A DNA stretch of 64,000 nt from Domibacillus epiphyticus (GCF_001975785.1 NZ_MSFI01000009.1:1-64000); one strand, 5' to 3'. Shown: positions 19,770 to 28,962, counted from the first letter of the stretch. The notes: generated by a model from the sequence alone, not told the origin. Numbers and translations: made by a program.

Positions 19770-19912
19770 TTTTCACCACTTTTTTCTTCCGCCACGTTTT
19801 CAGCAGGCGGATCGATCGTATGTTTATAGTCGTATCCTTTGTTAATTGTCAGAACGGATAGAACGAGTACGACAAGAACAATCATGATGGAAATCATAAT
19901 GATGGTCGTCAA
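19766..19912 (-). CDS. ytzI: YtzI-like small single-pass membrane protein
   Basis: A 48-aa protein that is essentially one transmembrane helix (residues 3-24) followed by [14 protein letters not shown] and an acidic tail. TTG at 19912 sits 7 nt after AAGGAGG; the longer frame lacks a ribosome site. Position beside yidD and dps matches B. subtilis ytzI. No known function. Confidence 0.72.
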   Translation of the reverse strand: MTTIIMISIMIVLVVLVLSVLTINKGYDYKHTIDPPAENVAEEKSGEK

Positions 19913-19950
19913 AAAACTACCTCCTTTTTTGATTAGTTTACCATGATTTT

Positions 19951-19975
19951 GTTTACTTTTACACATTTCGGGTAT
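19951..19975 (+). promoter_or_regulatory. Sigma-B promoter of dps
   Basis: GTTTAC at 19951-19956, a 13-nt spacer, then GGGTAT at 19970-19975. This matches the general-stress sigma-B consensus (GTTTAA, 12-14, GGGTAT) almost perfectly and lies 45 nt before the dps start. B. subtilis dps is a known sigma-B gene. Confidence 0.85.
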
Positions 19976-20019
19976 TAATATAGTAATGAGATAAATTACA
20001 TATTGGAGGGACTTTTTTT

Positions 20020-20460
20020 ATGTCAAAGAAATTAGTTAACAGTGTAAACAAACAAATCGCAAACTGGACGGTTTTATACACAAAGCTGCATAATTATCAC
20101 TGGTATGTGAAAGGCCCGCAGTTCTTTACACTTCATGCAAAATTTGAAGAGCTTTATACAGAAGCAAGTCTTCACATTGATGAACTGGCAGAACGCCTTC
20201 TTGCTCTTGACGGCAAACCAATTGCTACACTTCAAGAATCACTTGAAAAAGCAAGTGTCAATGAAGCGGAGGGAAAAGAATCTGCTGAAGAAATGGTAAA
20301 ATCAGTTGTTGAAGATTTCACAACGTTAACAGGTGAATTGAAAGAAGCGATGGACTTAGCAGCTGAAGTGGGTGATGAAACAACAGGAGACATGTTACTT
20401 GCCATTCATCAAAGCCTTGAAAAACACGTTTGGATGCTGAAATCATTCCTTGGAAAATAA
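20020..20460 (+). CDS. dps: DNA-protecting ferritin-like protein Dps
   Basis: A 146-aa Dps-family four-helix protein that oxidises and stores iron and shields DNA during stress. Ferroxidase-site residues are visible in [11 protein letters not shown] and in [22 protein letters not shown]. It forms a dodecamer in related species. ATG follows GGAGGG. The sigma-B promoter upstream and terminator directly after make it a single-gene stress unit. It resembles B. subtilis Dps more than MrgA. Confidence 0.95.
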   Translation: MSKKLVNSVNKQIANWTVLYTKLHNYHWYVKGPQFFTLHAKFEELYTEASLHIDELAERLLALDGKPIATLQESLEKASVNEAEGKESAEEMVKSVVEDFTTLTGELKEAMDLAAEVGDETTGDMLLAIHQSLEKHVWMLKSFLGK

Positions 20461-20464
20461 TATG

Positions 20465-20499
20465 CAATCGAGCCGTGAATCAGGCTCGATTTTTTTATT
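20465..20499 (+). terminator. Terminator of dps
   Basis: Stem ATCGAGCC/GGCTCGAT (20467-20490) followed by seven T. Confidence 0.93.
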
Positions 20500-20539
20500 T
20501 CCGTCTGACAAGATAAACGGGAAAAGGGAGGGAAGGCAA

Positions 20540-20728
20540 ATGGAACTATCTTCTATCATGTCAGGACAGCTGGCTGACTTGCGTCGGACGTTAAATGTAA
20601 ATTTACTAAAAAGCCAGGTGGCCACACAGACTGCTTTTGTTACAGCAATGATCCAGCAAATGCCTGCAACGGCTGATCAAGGCGCACCGCACCCTTATAA
20701 AGGAGCGGCTTTGGACGTTTTTGTATAA
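20540..20728 (+). CDS. YjfB-family small protein
   Basis: A 62-aa helical protein whose layout (MELSSIMSGQ start, central helix LLKSQVATQTAFVTAMIQQM, PHPYKGAALDVFV end) resembles the YjfB family, annotated as putative motility proteins on weak grounds. ATG after GGGAGGGAAGG. It is monocistronic, between the dps terminator and its own terminator. The family assignment is from memory of the pattern. Confidence 0.7.
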   Translation: MELSSIMSGQLADLRRTLNVNLLKSQVATQTAFVTAMIQQMPATADQGAPHPYKGAALDVFV

Positions 20729-20764
20729 CGAAAAAAAGACGGGATAATCCCCGTCTTTTTATTA
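20729..20764. terminator. Bidirectional terminator between the YjfB-like gene and the convergent small gene
   Basis: Stem AAAAAGACGGG with CCCGTCTTTTT (20733-20760) and T runs in both directions; the two genes converge on it. Confidence 0.92.
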
Positions 20765-20768
20765 TGTA

Positions 20769-21011
20769 TTAATGAAGCTGGCTGCTTTTTCGTACTGGTA
20801 TTTGATGTTGATTGAACTTTTCTTTCAGGCCTTCATACAAATAAACTCGAAACAGCCAAGCTAGTTCTTCTTCCGGCATATCCTGAATGACTGTCAATAT
20901 ATCCGCTTCAGACATTTCTCCGAGCACTGTCAGTGTTATCATGTCAAGATCGTCTTCCGTCCCCTGCAGCCTGCCTCGGTACAATTCAAAAAGTTCATCC
21001 ACGAATTTCAT
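20769..21011 (-). CDS. Conserved small protein, DUF6154-like
   Basis: An 80-aa acidic protein, MKFVDELFELYRGRL..., with helical content and no membrane segment or cysteine. It resembles a small Bacillaceae family I associate with DUF6154; that match needs confirming. The start at 21011 follows AAGGAGGGG, 7 nt upstream. A consensus cre site (21053-21067) lies just upstream in its promoter region, so catabolite repression is plausible. No function known. Confidence 0.68.
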   Translation of the reverse strand: MKFVDELFELYRGRLQGTEDDLDMITLTVLGEMSEADILTVIQDMPEEELAWLFRVYLYEGLKEKFNQHQIPVRKSSQLH

Positions 21012-21052
21012 ACCTGCCCCTCCTTCTTCTAAGAATATATATATAGTTATAC

Positions 21053-21067
21053 ATGAAAACGGTATCA
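21053..21067. promoter_or_regulatory. Candidate cre (CcpA) site
   Basis: ATGAAAACGGTATCA matches every defined position of WTGNAANCGNWNNCW. It lies between two divergent small genes; for the minus-strand gene it falls in the spacer between a TTGGAA -35 and a TATAAC -10 candidate. Repression by CcpA, which is encoded at 57397 in this window, is inferred. Confidence 0.6.
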
Positions 21068-21135
21068 TATTCCAATGTTTTTATCTGAATGGAAAAGATT
21101 TTTTCCGGGCAATCTAATTGAAAGGAGTGATGGAA

Positions 21136-21444
21136 TTGGAAAAACATCCATATTATATACAAATCGCAAATGGAGAAATTCAGTCAAAACCGGATGTGGC
21201 CCCATGGAATTTTCGCATTTTTGCCAATGACAAAGAAATACATGACTTGCGTGAAATGTTCAATGCGATGAACGGAGCGGATTCCGGTTCATTTTGGCGA
21301 TCACACCTTCCATTCATCCCGTATCATCTTGATGCAGATAACGACCAGTACGACCGGCGGATGATGGCAGTGTATGATAAAATATATGAACTTGGCGATG
21401 ACGAGGCACGCTCACATATAAAAAGAATGCGCTTTGAAGTATAA
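21136..21444 (+). CDS. Conserved hypothetical protein
   Basis: A 102-aa soluble protein: MEKHPYYIQIANGEI..., then PWNFRIFANDKEIHDLREMF and SFWRSHLPFIPYHLDADNDQYD. It looks like a conserved Bacillaceae family that sits beside ytkD, but I do not recognise a function. TTG at 21136 lies 8 nt after AAAGGAG; the ATG at 21130 is too close to that site. ytkD follows 33 nt downstream, suggesting cotranscription. Confidence 0.75.
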   Translation: MEKHPYYIQIANGEIQSKPDVAPWNFRIFANDKEIHDLREMFNAMNGADSGSFWRSHLPFIPYHLDADNDQYDRRMMAVYDKIYELGDDEARSHIKRMRFEV

Positions 21445-21477
21445 TAGAGAGACATGATGTTGAGATGAGGGGTATGG

Positions 21478-21951
21478 ATGCATACGTTTACGGACCAAAA
21501 TGGATATACGGTACAAATTTCCCTTGAAAAGGGTGCTTTTCAGGAAACACCGTCACATGTGTTCATTATTTGCCGCTGCGAAGAGGGCTGGCTATTGACG
21601 AAACATAGAAAGAGAGGTCTTGAATTTCCTGGCGGTAAAATGGAAGAGGATGAAACCCTAGAGGAAGCAGCAAGAAGAGAAATATGGGAAGAAACAGGCG
21701 CTGCTGTATCTGATTTACATTTTATTGGCGAGTATTGTGTACACGATCCGGACCAACCGTTTCTGAAAACGGTTTTTTTCGCACGTGTAACGGATATAGA
21801 AAAGAAAGTCGATTATTTTGAAACGGATGGACCGTACATTGAAAAAAATAATATTTTACATGTTCGTTTTCAAGATTCATATTCTTTTTTAATGAAGGAT
21901 GATGTGATTGCCTGCTCATTTGAAAAGTTGAAAAGGAGCGGATTTTTATGA
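21478..21951 (+). CDS. ytkD: Nudix hydrolase YtkD (8-oxo-dGTP/NTP pyrophosphatase)
   Basis: A 157-aa Nudix protein. The Nudix box runs from GGKMEEDETLEEA to REIWEETGA (about residues 43-66) with all catalytic Glu residues present. Flanking segments (CEEGWLLTKHRKRGLEFPGG, VDYFETDGP, SFLMKD) match B. subtilis YtkD, which removes oxidised nucleotides and can act as an RNA pyrophosphohydrolase. The stop overlaps the ytmA start by 4 nt. Confidence 0.93.
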   Translation: MHTFTDQNGYTVQISLEKGAFQETPSHVFIICRCEEGWLLTKHRKRGLEFPGGKMEEDETLEEAARREIWEETGAAVSDLHFIGEYCVHDPDQPFLKTVFFARVTDIEKKVDYFETDGPYIEKNNILHVRFQDSYSFLMKDDVIACSFEKLKRSGFL

Positions 21952-22715
21952 TTGAATGTACACCATATCCATCTCCGAACCCGCGTGTACGCCTATTTTC
22001 AGTCGTGTACGAGTCGGACGGCTTGCGTGTAAAGGGATTTCTTGCGGAACCGGCGGACACTATGCAGTACGACGGTTTTTTATATTTGCGCGGAGGCATA
22101 AAAAATGTCGGCATGGTCAGGCCTGCACGTATTGCTGAGTTTGCCGCAGAAGGATTTATCGTCTTTGCGCCATTTTACAGGGGCAACAGAGGCGGAGAAG
22201 GGAATGAAGATTTTGCGGGGAATGACCGGGAAGACGCCTTTTCTGCATTCGATTTATTAAAACAGCATAAACGTGTAAAAAATGGACGTGTGCACGTATT
22301 CGGCTTTTCCCGCGGAGGTGTAATGGCGCTTTTGACGGCAATTCATAAGCCGGTTTCTTCCCTTGTAACATGGGGTGGTGTATCTGATATGGTTTTAACG
22401 TATGAAGAACGGAAAGATATGCGGCGGATGATGAAGCGTGTAATTGGCGGAAGTCCTTCGAAAGTTCCAGAACTGTACGAATGGCGTACGCCGTTGAAAG
22501 AGGCATCAAACATTCAGGCTCCTGTGTTCATTATTCACGGCCGCCTGGATGATAATGTTTCAGTTGAACACGCATATCGTCTTAAAAAGAAACTCAATCA
22601 TGCGGACACATTATATTTAGATGATTATGATCATTACATACCTCCAGCTGTGAATCGAAAAATCGTTCAGAAGGTCGCAGCGTGGATGAAAGAAAACGGA
22701 AGGGGACATGAATAA
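21948..22715 (+). CDS. ytmA: YtmA, S9-type alpha/beta-hydrolase
   Basis: A 255-aa alpha/beta-hydrolase of the dipeptidyl-peptidase/acylaminoacyl-peptidase type without the beta-propeller. The nucleophile elbow is GFSRGG (about residues 121-126). The late Asp lies in HGRLDDNVS and the His in DDYDHYIPP. Substrate unknown. ATG after AAAGGAG. It overlaps ytkD upstream and ytmB (TAATG) downstream, giving a three-gene operon. Confidence 0.9.
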   Translation: MIECTPYPSPNPRVRLFSVVYESDGLRVKGFLAEPADTMQYDGFLYLRGGIKNVGMVRPARIAEFAAEGFIVFAPFYRGNRGGEGNEDFAGNDREDAFSAFDLLKQHKRVKNGRVHVFGFSRGGVMALLTAIHKPVSSLVTWGGVSDMVLTYEERKDMRRMMKRVIGGSPSKVPELYEWRTPLKEASNIQAPVFIIHGRLDDNVSVEHAYRLKKKLNHADTLYLDDYDHYIPPAVNRKIVQKVAAWMKENGRGHE

Positions 22716-22957
22716 TGGGTATGCCAATGGAATTAAACACAATGATCGTGACAAAAGGGAATGAGAAAAGAGTGGGAGAAAATCAATTTATTTTGCAGAA
22801 AAGCGGCTATCGTCTCTATCCAATTGATATTCCAATAGCTGTTCATAAAACGAGAGACAGCGAGCCCAGCGGCACAGCGTTCATTACAAAAGTAGAATGG
22901 CAAAATGACTCGACAACGATTATGTATACACTTGCGTCATTGAATTCAACAAACTAA
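22715..22957 (+). CDS. ytmB: YtmB, DUF2584 family protein
   Basis: An 80-aa protein, MGMPMELNTMIVTKGNEKRV..., ending YTLASLNSTN. The pattern is that of the DUF2584 family restricted to Bacillota. Soluble, mostly beta. No function known. The ATG overlaps the ytmA stop; ATG 22721 is an alternative start. It ends before a shared terminator with pckA. Confidence 0.88.
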   Translation: MGMPMELNTMIVTKGNEKRVGENQFILQKSGYRLYPIDIPIAVHKTRDSEPSGTAFITKVEWQNDSTTIMYTLASLNSTN

Positions 22958-22996
22958 CCGGCTTTCTTGAATCACCGGAATATAATCTATCTAAAA

Positions 22997-23031
22997 ATAT
23001 AAAAGGGCAGCCACATAGCTGCCCTTTTGTT
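22997..23031. terminator. Bidirectional terminator, ytmB/pckA
   Basis: Stem AAAAGGGCAG/CTGCCCTTTT (23001-23028) with T on both sides; pckA ends at 23033 on the minus strand. Confidence 0.92.
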
Positions 23032-23032
23032 A

Positions 23033-24619
23033 TTACATTTTCGGTCCACCGAGCTCTTCAATCTCGGAAGGGACGTCGTTGAACTTTTTGAAGTTTTCAT
23101 GGAATTTAGCAGAAAGTTCTTTTGCTTTTTCCATAAATGCATCCTCATCTGCCCATGATTTGCGTGGAATTAACACGTCATCAGGCACACCAGGAACGTG
23201 AATTGGGATATCAAGGCCGAACACTTTCGTTCTGTATGTTTCAACATTGTTTAATTCACCCTCGAGTGCAGCCTGGACCATCGCGCGTGTGTAAGACAGC
23301 TTCATTCGCTCTCCGGTTCCATATTCACCGCCTGTCCAGCCTGTATTCACAAGGAAGACTTGCGCGTTATGTTCATCAATTTTTTTGCCGAGCATTTCAG
23401 CGTATACTGTTGCCGGAAGCGGAAGGAACGGTGAACCGAAGCACGTTGAGAACGTGGCTTGAGGACTCGTAATACCGCGCTCAGTACCGGCAAGTTTTGA
23501 TGTGTAACCGCTCAAGAAATGATACATTGCCTGTTCTTTAGACAATTTGCTGATAGGAGGCAGGACGCCGAATGCATCAGCTGTTAAGAAAATAATTGTA
23601 TTTGGATGGCCGGCGATGCTAGGATCGACAATGTTATCGATCGCTTGAAGCGGGTACGCAGCACGTGTATTTTCCGTTAAGATATTGTCATCGTAGTCTG
23701 GAATGCGTGTGTCATGATCAAGAACTACATTTTCAAGGACGGAACCAAAGCGGATCGCATCGAAGATTTGTGGTTCTTTTTCACGTGTTAAGCCGATTGT
23801 TTTTGCGTAGCAGCCGCCTTCAATATTAAACACGCCGTTTGCTGACCATCCATGCTCATCATCACCGATTAAGCGGCGGTTTGGATCAGCAGAGAGCGTC
23901 GTTTTTCCAGTGCCGGAAAGGCCAAAGAATAAAGCGACATCGCCTTCGTAGCCGACATTTGCCGAGCAGTGCATTGATAAAATATCGTTTTCTGGCAATA
24001 GGTAGTTCATGACAGAGAAAATGGATTTTTTCATTTCTCCGGCATATTCTGTGCCGCCAATTAAGATAACCCGCTGTTCAAATGAGACAATAATGAAGGT
24101 TTCAGAGTTTGTGCCGTCAACAAGTGGATCGGCCTGGAATGTTGGCGCTGACAAAATAGTGAAACCGGCTTCATGAGAAGCTAATTCTTCTTCTGTTGGG
24201 CGGATGAATAATTGGTGGGCAAACAAGTTGTGCCACGCGTATTCATTTATAACTTGAATCGGTAGACGGTGTTTTTGATCAGCACCGGCAAACCCTTTGA
24301 AAACGAATAATTCGTCTTTTTCTTTTAAATGACGGACGACCTTTTCGTACAAATTGTTGAACTTTTCTTCAGAGATCGGCTGGTTTACACTTCCCCAGTC
24401 GATTTTATCTTTTACGGACGCTTCTTCAACGGTAAATTTGTCTTTCGGGGAGCGGCCCGTATATTTGCCTGTTTCGGCGCGAACCGCACCGGACGCGGTT
24501 AATATGCCTTCGCCGCGTTTAAGTACCTTTTCTACAAGCACAGGCACAGAAGGCTGAAGAATAATATTTGAGCCTTTCAGCAGCTCGACGATTTCGCTGG
24601 AAACAGTTAAAGAGTTCAT
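23033..24619 (-). CDS. pckA: Phosphoenolpyruvate carboxykinase (ATP) PckA
   Basis: Gluconeogenic enzyme converting oxaloacetate and ATP to PEP. The P-loop [13 protein letters not shown] (about residues 237-249), TGRSPKDKF near the N-terminus, and the metal-binding [12 protein letters not shown] segment are intact. It is 528 aa from ATG 24619, whose N-terminus ([10 protein letters not shown]) matches the family; the upstream TTG adds eight unlikely residues. It is divergent from metK. In B. subtilis CcpN represses this gene; an operator is not certain here. Confidence 0.96.
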   Translation of the reverse strand: MNSLTVSSEIVELLKGSNIILQPSVPVLVEKVLKRGEGILTASGAVRAETGKYTGRSPKDKFTVEEASVKDKIDWGSVNQPISEEKFNNLYEKVVRHLKEKDELFVFKGFAGADQKHRLPIQVINEYAWHNLFAHQLFIRPTEEELASHEAGFTILSAPTFQADPLVDGTNSETFIIVSFEQRVILIGGTEYAGEMKKSIFSVMNYLLPENDILSMHCSANVGYEGDVALFFGLSGTGKTTLSADPNRRLIGDDEHGWSANGVFNIEGGCYAKTIGLTREKEPQIFDAIRFGSVLENVVLDHDTRIPDYDDNILTENTRAAYPLQAIDNIVDPSIAGHPNTIIFLTADAFGVLPPISKLSKEQAMYHFLSGYTSKLAGTERGITSPQATFSTCFGSPFLPLPATVYAEMLGKKIDEHNAQVFLVNTGWTGGEYGTGERMKLSYTRAMVQAALEGELNNVETYRTKVFGLDIPIHVPGVPDDVLIPRKSWADEDAFMEKAKELSAKFHENFKKFNDVPSEIEELGGPKM

Positions 24620-24849
24620 AGTTGTACGACCATCCTTTATCAAAATTTTATATGTTTGTGATTAACTTGAAATTAGTATAACACATTAAAACAAATAGTC
24701 TATACTATTTAAAAAACTTTTTTTGTTTGAATTCGCTTACCATTTTACATGATGTTTAATAAGTATACTATATTAATAGTAAATAGTGACATTGAATCGC
24801 ATAAAAGATGCCGCATTTTTACAGATTTCTCATTCGATGAATTTATCGG
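24620..24849. promoter_or_regulatory. pckA upstream region with repeated AGTATA/TATACT motif
   Basis: This AT-rich stretch holds no gene. TATACT on the minus strand (24675-24680) is the best pckA -10, with a poor -35. The motif recurs inverted at 24701-24706, where nine-base arms match at eight positions, and as the palindrome AGTATACT at 24762-24769. A regulator such as CcpN could act here, but that is inference. Confidence 0.4.
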
Positions 24850-24878
24850 TTGACATGATCAGTGATTTTTCGTAACAT
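24850..24878 (+). promoter_or_regulatory. metK promoter (sigma-A)
   Basis: TTGACA at 24850-24855, a 17-nt spacer, then TAACAT at 24873-24878. Transcription would begin about 24885, just before the SAM riboswitch P1 stem. Confidence 0.85.
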
Positions 24879-24894
24879 TGACACTTGAACGGAT

Positions 24895-25061
24895 ACTCTT
24901 ATCCTGAGCCGGTGGAGGGACAGGCCCTGTGAAACCCAGCAACCTGCCGCGGAAACGCGAAAAGGTGCTAAACCTGAGCAAGGATCAGCCTTGGACGATA
25001 AGAGTGAAAGGACCAAGTAAAAACAACCTTTCCTCTCTCAATGCCGGGAGAGTTTTTTTAT
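24895..25061 (+). promoter_or_regulatory. SAM-I (S-box) riboswitch with terminator, controlling metK
   Basis: The aptamer spans 24895-25005, with P1 ACTCTTAT/ATAAGAGT. Conserved S-box segments are present: CCGGTGGAGGGACAGGCC, GAAACCC and GGCAACC-type CAGCAACCTGCC, AAGGTGCTAA and GGACGATAAGAG. The expression platform ends in the terminator at 25030-25061 (CTCTC/GAGAG then seven T). When SAM is plentiful, transcription should stop before metK, which makes SAM. Confidence 0.96.
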
Positions 25062-25123
25062 TTTCGGATCATCGGGGGAAAATGAGTACCGTACACATAC
25101 TGATTTAAAGGAGGAATTTTTTC

Positions 25124-26323
25124 ATGACAAAACAGCGCCGCCTGTTTACATCAGAATCCGTAACGGAAGGACATCCGGATAAAATCTGTGATCAGATTTC
25201 CGATGCAATTCTTGATGCTATTCTTGACAAAGACCCGAATGCCCGTGTAGCAGCAGAAACATCTGTAACAACAGGGCTTGTACTCGTTGCCGGGGAAATT
25301 ACCACTTCTTCATATGTGGATATTCCTAAAATCGTTCGTGAGACGGTAAAGGAAATTGGTTATGTTCGTGCAAAATACGGATTTGACTCTGAAACAGCAG
25401 GTGTATTGACTTCGATTGACGAGCAGTCACCTGATATCGCTGCCGGCGTAAACGTAGCTCTTGAAGCACGTGAAGGGCAGATGACAGATAAAGAAATCGA
25501 TGAGATTGGTGCAGGTGACCAGGGATTAATGTTTGGATTTGCGTGCAACGAGACAGAAGAGTTAATGCCTCTTCCTATCTCACTGGCTCATAAGCTTGCA
25601 CGTCGTTTAACGGAAGTGCGTAAGACAGAAGTACTTGATTACCTGCGTCCGGACGGTAAAACGCAAGTAACAGTTGAATATGACGAAAACAACAAACCGG
25701 TTCGCGTCGATACAATTGTTATTTCCACACAGCATCATCCTGAAATAACACTTGAGCAAATTCAAAAAGAAATTCGTCAACAAGTTATTAATGAAGTTGT
25801 ACCAGCTGAGTTAATCGACAGCGAAACGAAATTCTTTATTAATCCAACTGGACGCTTTGTAATCGGTGGACCTCAAGGGGATGCCGGCTTAACAGGCCGT
25901 AAAATCATCGTTGATACGTACGGTGGATATGCACGTCATGGCGGTGGCGCATTCTCTGGTAAAGATCCGACAAAAGTGGACCGTTCTGCCGCATATGCAG
26001 CACGTTACGTAGCGAAAAACATCGTCGCAGCAGGACTTGCTGACAAATGTGAAGTACAGCTGGCATATGCGATCGGTGTAGCACAGCCTGTATCCATTTC
26101 TGTTGATACATTTGGAACAGGTACAGTGTCTGAAGAAGTGCTCGTTGATGTGATCCGCGAAAACTTCGACCTTCGTCCAGCGGGCATTATTAACATGCTC
26201 AACCTTCGCCGCCCGATTTACCGCCAGACAGCAGCGTATGGCCACTTCGGACGCACAGATGTAGATCTTCCATGGGAACGTACTGACAAAGCTGAACTTT
26301 TGAAAGCAGCAGCTTCTAAGTAA
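25124..26323 (+). CDS. metK: S-adenosylmethionine synthetase MetK
   Basis: Makes SAM from methionine and [19 protein letters not shown] (residues 17-32), [10 protein letters not shown] and the P-loop-like [19 protein letters not shown] are intact. It is 399 aa, typical. ATG with AAAGGAGG. It is monocistronic, between the riboswitch and a strong terminator. Confidence 0.98.
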   Translation: MTKQRRLFTSESVTEGHPDKICDQISDAILDAILDKDPNARVAAETSVTTGLVLVAGEITTSSYVDIPKIVRETVKEIGYVRAKYGFDSETAGVLTSIDEQSPDIAAGVNVALEAREGQMTDKEIDEIGAGDQGLMFGFACNETEELMPLPISLAHKLARRLTEVRKTEVLDYLRPDGKTQVTVEYDENNKPVRVDTIVISTQHHPEITLEQIQKEIRQQVINEVVPAELIDSETKFFINPTGRFVIGGPQGDAGLTGRKIIVDTYGGYARHGGGAFSGKDPTKVDRSAAYAARYVAKNIVAAGLADKCEVQLAYAIGVAQPVSISVDTFGTGTVSEEVLVDVIRENFDLRPAGIINMLNLRRPIYRQTAAYGHFGRTDVDLPWERTDKAELLKAAASK

Positions 26324-26329
26324 TCGATA

Positions 26330-26368
26330 AAAAGACTGCCTGAACTTTGTTCAGGCAGTCTTTATTTC
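26330..26368 (+). terminator. Terminator of metK
   Basis: A 15-bp perfect stem AAAGACTGCCTGAAC with its complement (26331-26363), short loop, modest T tract. Confidence 0.88.
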
Positions 26369-26442
26369 GTTAGTGGAAAAACTCAATGGTGAAAAAGGAA
26401 TGGAATGCACGGCGGCGGAATAAATGATATGGAAAGGAAGAA

Positions 26443-26961
26443 TCAGCTTTTATTTTGAATTGATTTATAAAACTGTCCCTTTTCCGCATATTCCCGTACG
26501 ATTCGCTCCATGTCTTTCCGGTCCTCTTCGGTTATGTCTCGAATTACTTTTGCCGGTCGGCCGAATGCCATTGTGTTCGGCGGGATAATTTTGCCGGGTG
26601 GAACAAGGCTGCCTGCACCAATGAATGCGCCTTCACCAATTTCGGCATTGTCTAATACAATCGATCCCATCCCGATCAGCGCTCCTTTTCTCACTGTGCA
26701 GCTATGTAAAATGACTTGATGGCCAACGGTAACATTATCTTCCAGTGTAAGCGGATTGTTTGGGCTTTGGTGTAAGACGGAATTGTCCTGCACATTGACA
26801 CGATTGCCAATGGAGGTTGGTGCCACATCACCACGAATGACAGTGTTGTACCAGATCGTCGATTCCTCGCCAATTGTCACATCACCTGTAATTGTTACGT
26901 AGTCTGCTATGAATGCTGATTCTGCAATGCACGGTTCTTTGCCTTGATACGGATAAATCAT
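26443..26961 (-). CDS. ytoA: YtoA, gamma-carbonic anhydrase-like protein
   Basis: A 172-aa left-handed beta-helix protein of the gamma-carbonic anhydrase/PaaY family. Zinc-site histidines are visible in NSVLHQ and GHQVILHSC, and RGDVAPTSIGNRVNVQD is characteristic. Such proteins are trimers; whether this one hydrates CO2 is not known. ATG after AAGGGG. It is alone on the minus strand, opposite ytpA. Confidence 0.92.
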   Translation of the reverse strand: MIYPYQGKEPCIAESAFIADYVTITGDVTIGEESTIWYNTVIRGDVAPTSIGNRVNVQDNSVLHQSPNNPLTLEDNVTVGHQVILHSCTVRKGALIGMGSIVLDNAEIGEGAFIGAGSLVPPGKIIPPNTMAFGRPAKVIRDITEEDRKDMERIVREYAEKGQFYKSIQNKS

Positions 26962-27066
26962 TTTGGAACCCCTTTCTTTTTATGAATCTATCGTTTTATT
27001 TTATCGGATGGGAAAAGATTTGTATAATAGAAAAAACGGTGATCGTTTTTGAAGGAGAGAATACAT

Positions 27067-27876
27067 ATGTGGAAATGGGAATGTGAGGGAAACCCCAAAG
27101 GTGTGATCGTTATGGTGCACGGCGCGCTTGAGCATCACGGACGGTATGGCTGGCTCATTGAAATGTGGCGCCAAAGTGGTTTCCATGTCGTTATGGGGGA
27201 TTTGCCAGGACAGGGAATGACATCGCGATCAAGGCGCGGGCATATTTCGTCCTTTACTGAATATACAAAAGAAGTTTCTGAGTGGGTGAGGGCAGCCTAT
27301 CAATTTGATCTACCGGTCTTTTTGCTCGGTCACAGCATGGGCGGCTTAATTATCACCCGTTATTTACAGGAGCAAAAACCGGAGCTGGCAGGTGTTATCT
27401 TATCGTCGCCACTTTTTAAAATGAAACATGCTCCCTCAAAACATTTACATATGGTGTCGCACGGGCTCAATTCCGTTACACCATCATTAAAATTTGATGC
27501 CGGCATCACAGTTGAGATGTCAACTCGCAACGAAGAAGTACGGACGCTCGACCAGGACGATCCGCTGTTTGTCCGAAAAGTGTCTGTCCGCTGGTATCGT
27601 GAAATCGTGCAGGCGATTAAAATTGCGGCAGCGGGTCCCGGGGAATTACCAGATATTCCGCTGCTTATTATGCAAGCCGGTGATGACAAAGTAACGGATG
27701 GCAGTGCCGTGCGGGCATTTGCGAAGAAAATTGATGTGTCCGAGCTGCAGTATAAAGAATGGCCGGGGTTGTATCATGAAATTTTCAACGAACCAGAGCG
27801 TGAAATTGTGTTTCGGTATACGCTTGATTTTGTTCACAACCGATTACGTGGACTCGGTTTTATTATTGAAAAGTGA
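27067..27876 (+). CDS. ytpA: Lysophospholipase YtpA (alpha/beta-hydrolase)
   Basis: A 269-aa monoglyceride-lipase-like hydrolase. Oxyanion segment VHGALEHHGRYGW, nucleophile GHSMGG (about residues 90-95), Asp in AGDDKVTDG and His in GLYHEIFNE. B. subtilis YtpA produces the phospholipid antibiotic bacilysocin. ATG 27067 lies 9 nt after AAGGAG; the TTG at 27049 overlaps no ribosome site. ytpB follows 9 nt later, as in B. subtilis. Confidence 0.93.
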   Translation: MWKWECEGNPKGVIVMVHGALEHHGRYGWLIEMWRQSGFHVVMGDLPGQGMTSRSRRGHISSFTEYTKEVSEWVRAAYQFDLPVFLLGHSMGGLIITRYLQEQKPELAGVILSSPLFKMKHAPSKHLHMVSHGLNSVTPSLKFDAGITVEMSTRNEEVRTLDQDDPLFVRKVSVRWYREIVQAIKIAAAGPGELPDIPLLIMQAGDDKVTDGSAVRAFAKKIDVSELQYKEWPGLYHEIFNEPEREIVFRYTLDFVHNRLRGLGFIIEK

Positions 27877-27885
27877 GGTAACTTG

Positions 27886-28962
27886 ATGACTGTCCCTAAT
27901 AATTCGCTTTTATTAATGCGAAAAATTTATAAAGACATTTTTCCGGCAGTAAAAGCGGAATGGAGTAAATGGAAATTGCTAACGGAAAGAATTCCAGACC
28001 CGGAACTTCGCCGCCAGGCAATTGATGTATATGATAAAAAGTATTTTCACTGTGAAGCGGGTGGAGTGATTTCAATGCTTGCGGGTGATAAATCAGCGGA
28101 TGCAATCTCATTTATTGTACCTTATCAGCTTATTTGTGATTATCTCGATAATTTATGCGACCAGACGAAGTCGTTTAACCCGGATGATTTTGCAGCCTTG
28201 CATGAAGCGCTTCGTGATTGTTTTTTTCCAGATCAGCCAAAAAGCGATTACTACCGTTTTCGTGATACGAAAGACGATGGAGGTTACTTAAACGCCCTGG
28301 TTGATGGATGCAGGGGCATTGTGGCAAAGACCGCTTCGTTTGCGTCTGCAAAGCCATATGTCTTGGAATTAAGCCGGTACTACAGTGAATTGCAAATTCA
28401 TAAACACGTCCGCGAAGAAGAACGTGAAGAGCGGTTGATCCGCTGGTTTGAAAGCTATAAGGCGGATTTGCCGGAAATGTCATGGTATGAATTTTCTGCT
28501 TGCACTGGTTCCACCGTTGGCGTATATTGCTTACTATCGTGTGCAATGCAGCCGGCCTTTACCCCGACATATGCGAAGATGGTGCGTGACTGCTATTTCC
28601 CATTTGGCCAGGGCATTCATATACTGCTGGATTATTATATTGATCAGGAAGAAGATCTTGAAGATGGCGAGCTGAATTTTTGTACGTACTATGAAGATGA
28701 ATCGATTATGATGGACCGATTTTTATACTTTTTAAAGAATGCGAAAGAAGGTACAAAACGGCTCCCGCATGCGAAATTTCATTCGTTTTTAATCGAAGGG
28801 ATTGTCGCAGTATACTTGTCCGAGGAAAAAGCAGCAGGAAATAAGAGTGTACGTCATTATTGCCGAAAGCTTGTTCATACAGCTGGTCCGGCTAGTATGT
28901 TCTTTTATTGGAACGGCCGCACGTATAAAACGTACAGAAAGCTGCGCAGGCGGGCACATTAA
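27886..28962 (+). CDS. ytpB: Tetraprenyl-beta-curcumene synthase YtpB
   Basis: A 358-aa DUF2600 (large terpene synthase) protein that in B. subtilis cyclises tetraprenyl diphosphate to a C35 sesquarterpene. An Asp-rich metal motif (ICDYLDNLCDQ, about residues 87-97) fits that chemistry, and the family is otherwise unlike class I synthases. ATG 27886, 8 nt after GAGG. Operon with ytpA; the C35 products are found in membranes and spores of bacilli. Confidence 0.92.
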   Translation: MTVPNNSLLLMRKIYKDIFPAVKAEWSKWKLLTERIPDPELRRQAIDVYDKKYFHCEAGGVISMLAGDKSADAISFIVPYQLICDYLDNLCDQTKSFNPDDFAALHEALRDCFFPDQPKSDYYRFRDTKDDGGYLNALVDGCRGIVAKTASFASAKPYVLELSRYYSELQIHKHVREEEREERLIRWFESYKADLPEMSWYEFSACTGSTVGVYCLLSCAMQPAFTPTYAKMVRDCYFPFGQGIHILLDYYIDQEEDLEDGELNFCTYYEDESIMMDRFLYFLKNAKEGTKRLPHAKFHSFLIEGIVAVYLSEEKAAGNKSVRHYCRKLVHTAGPASMFFYWNGRTYKTYRKLRRRAH

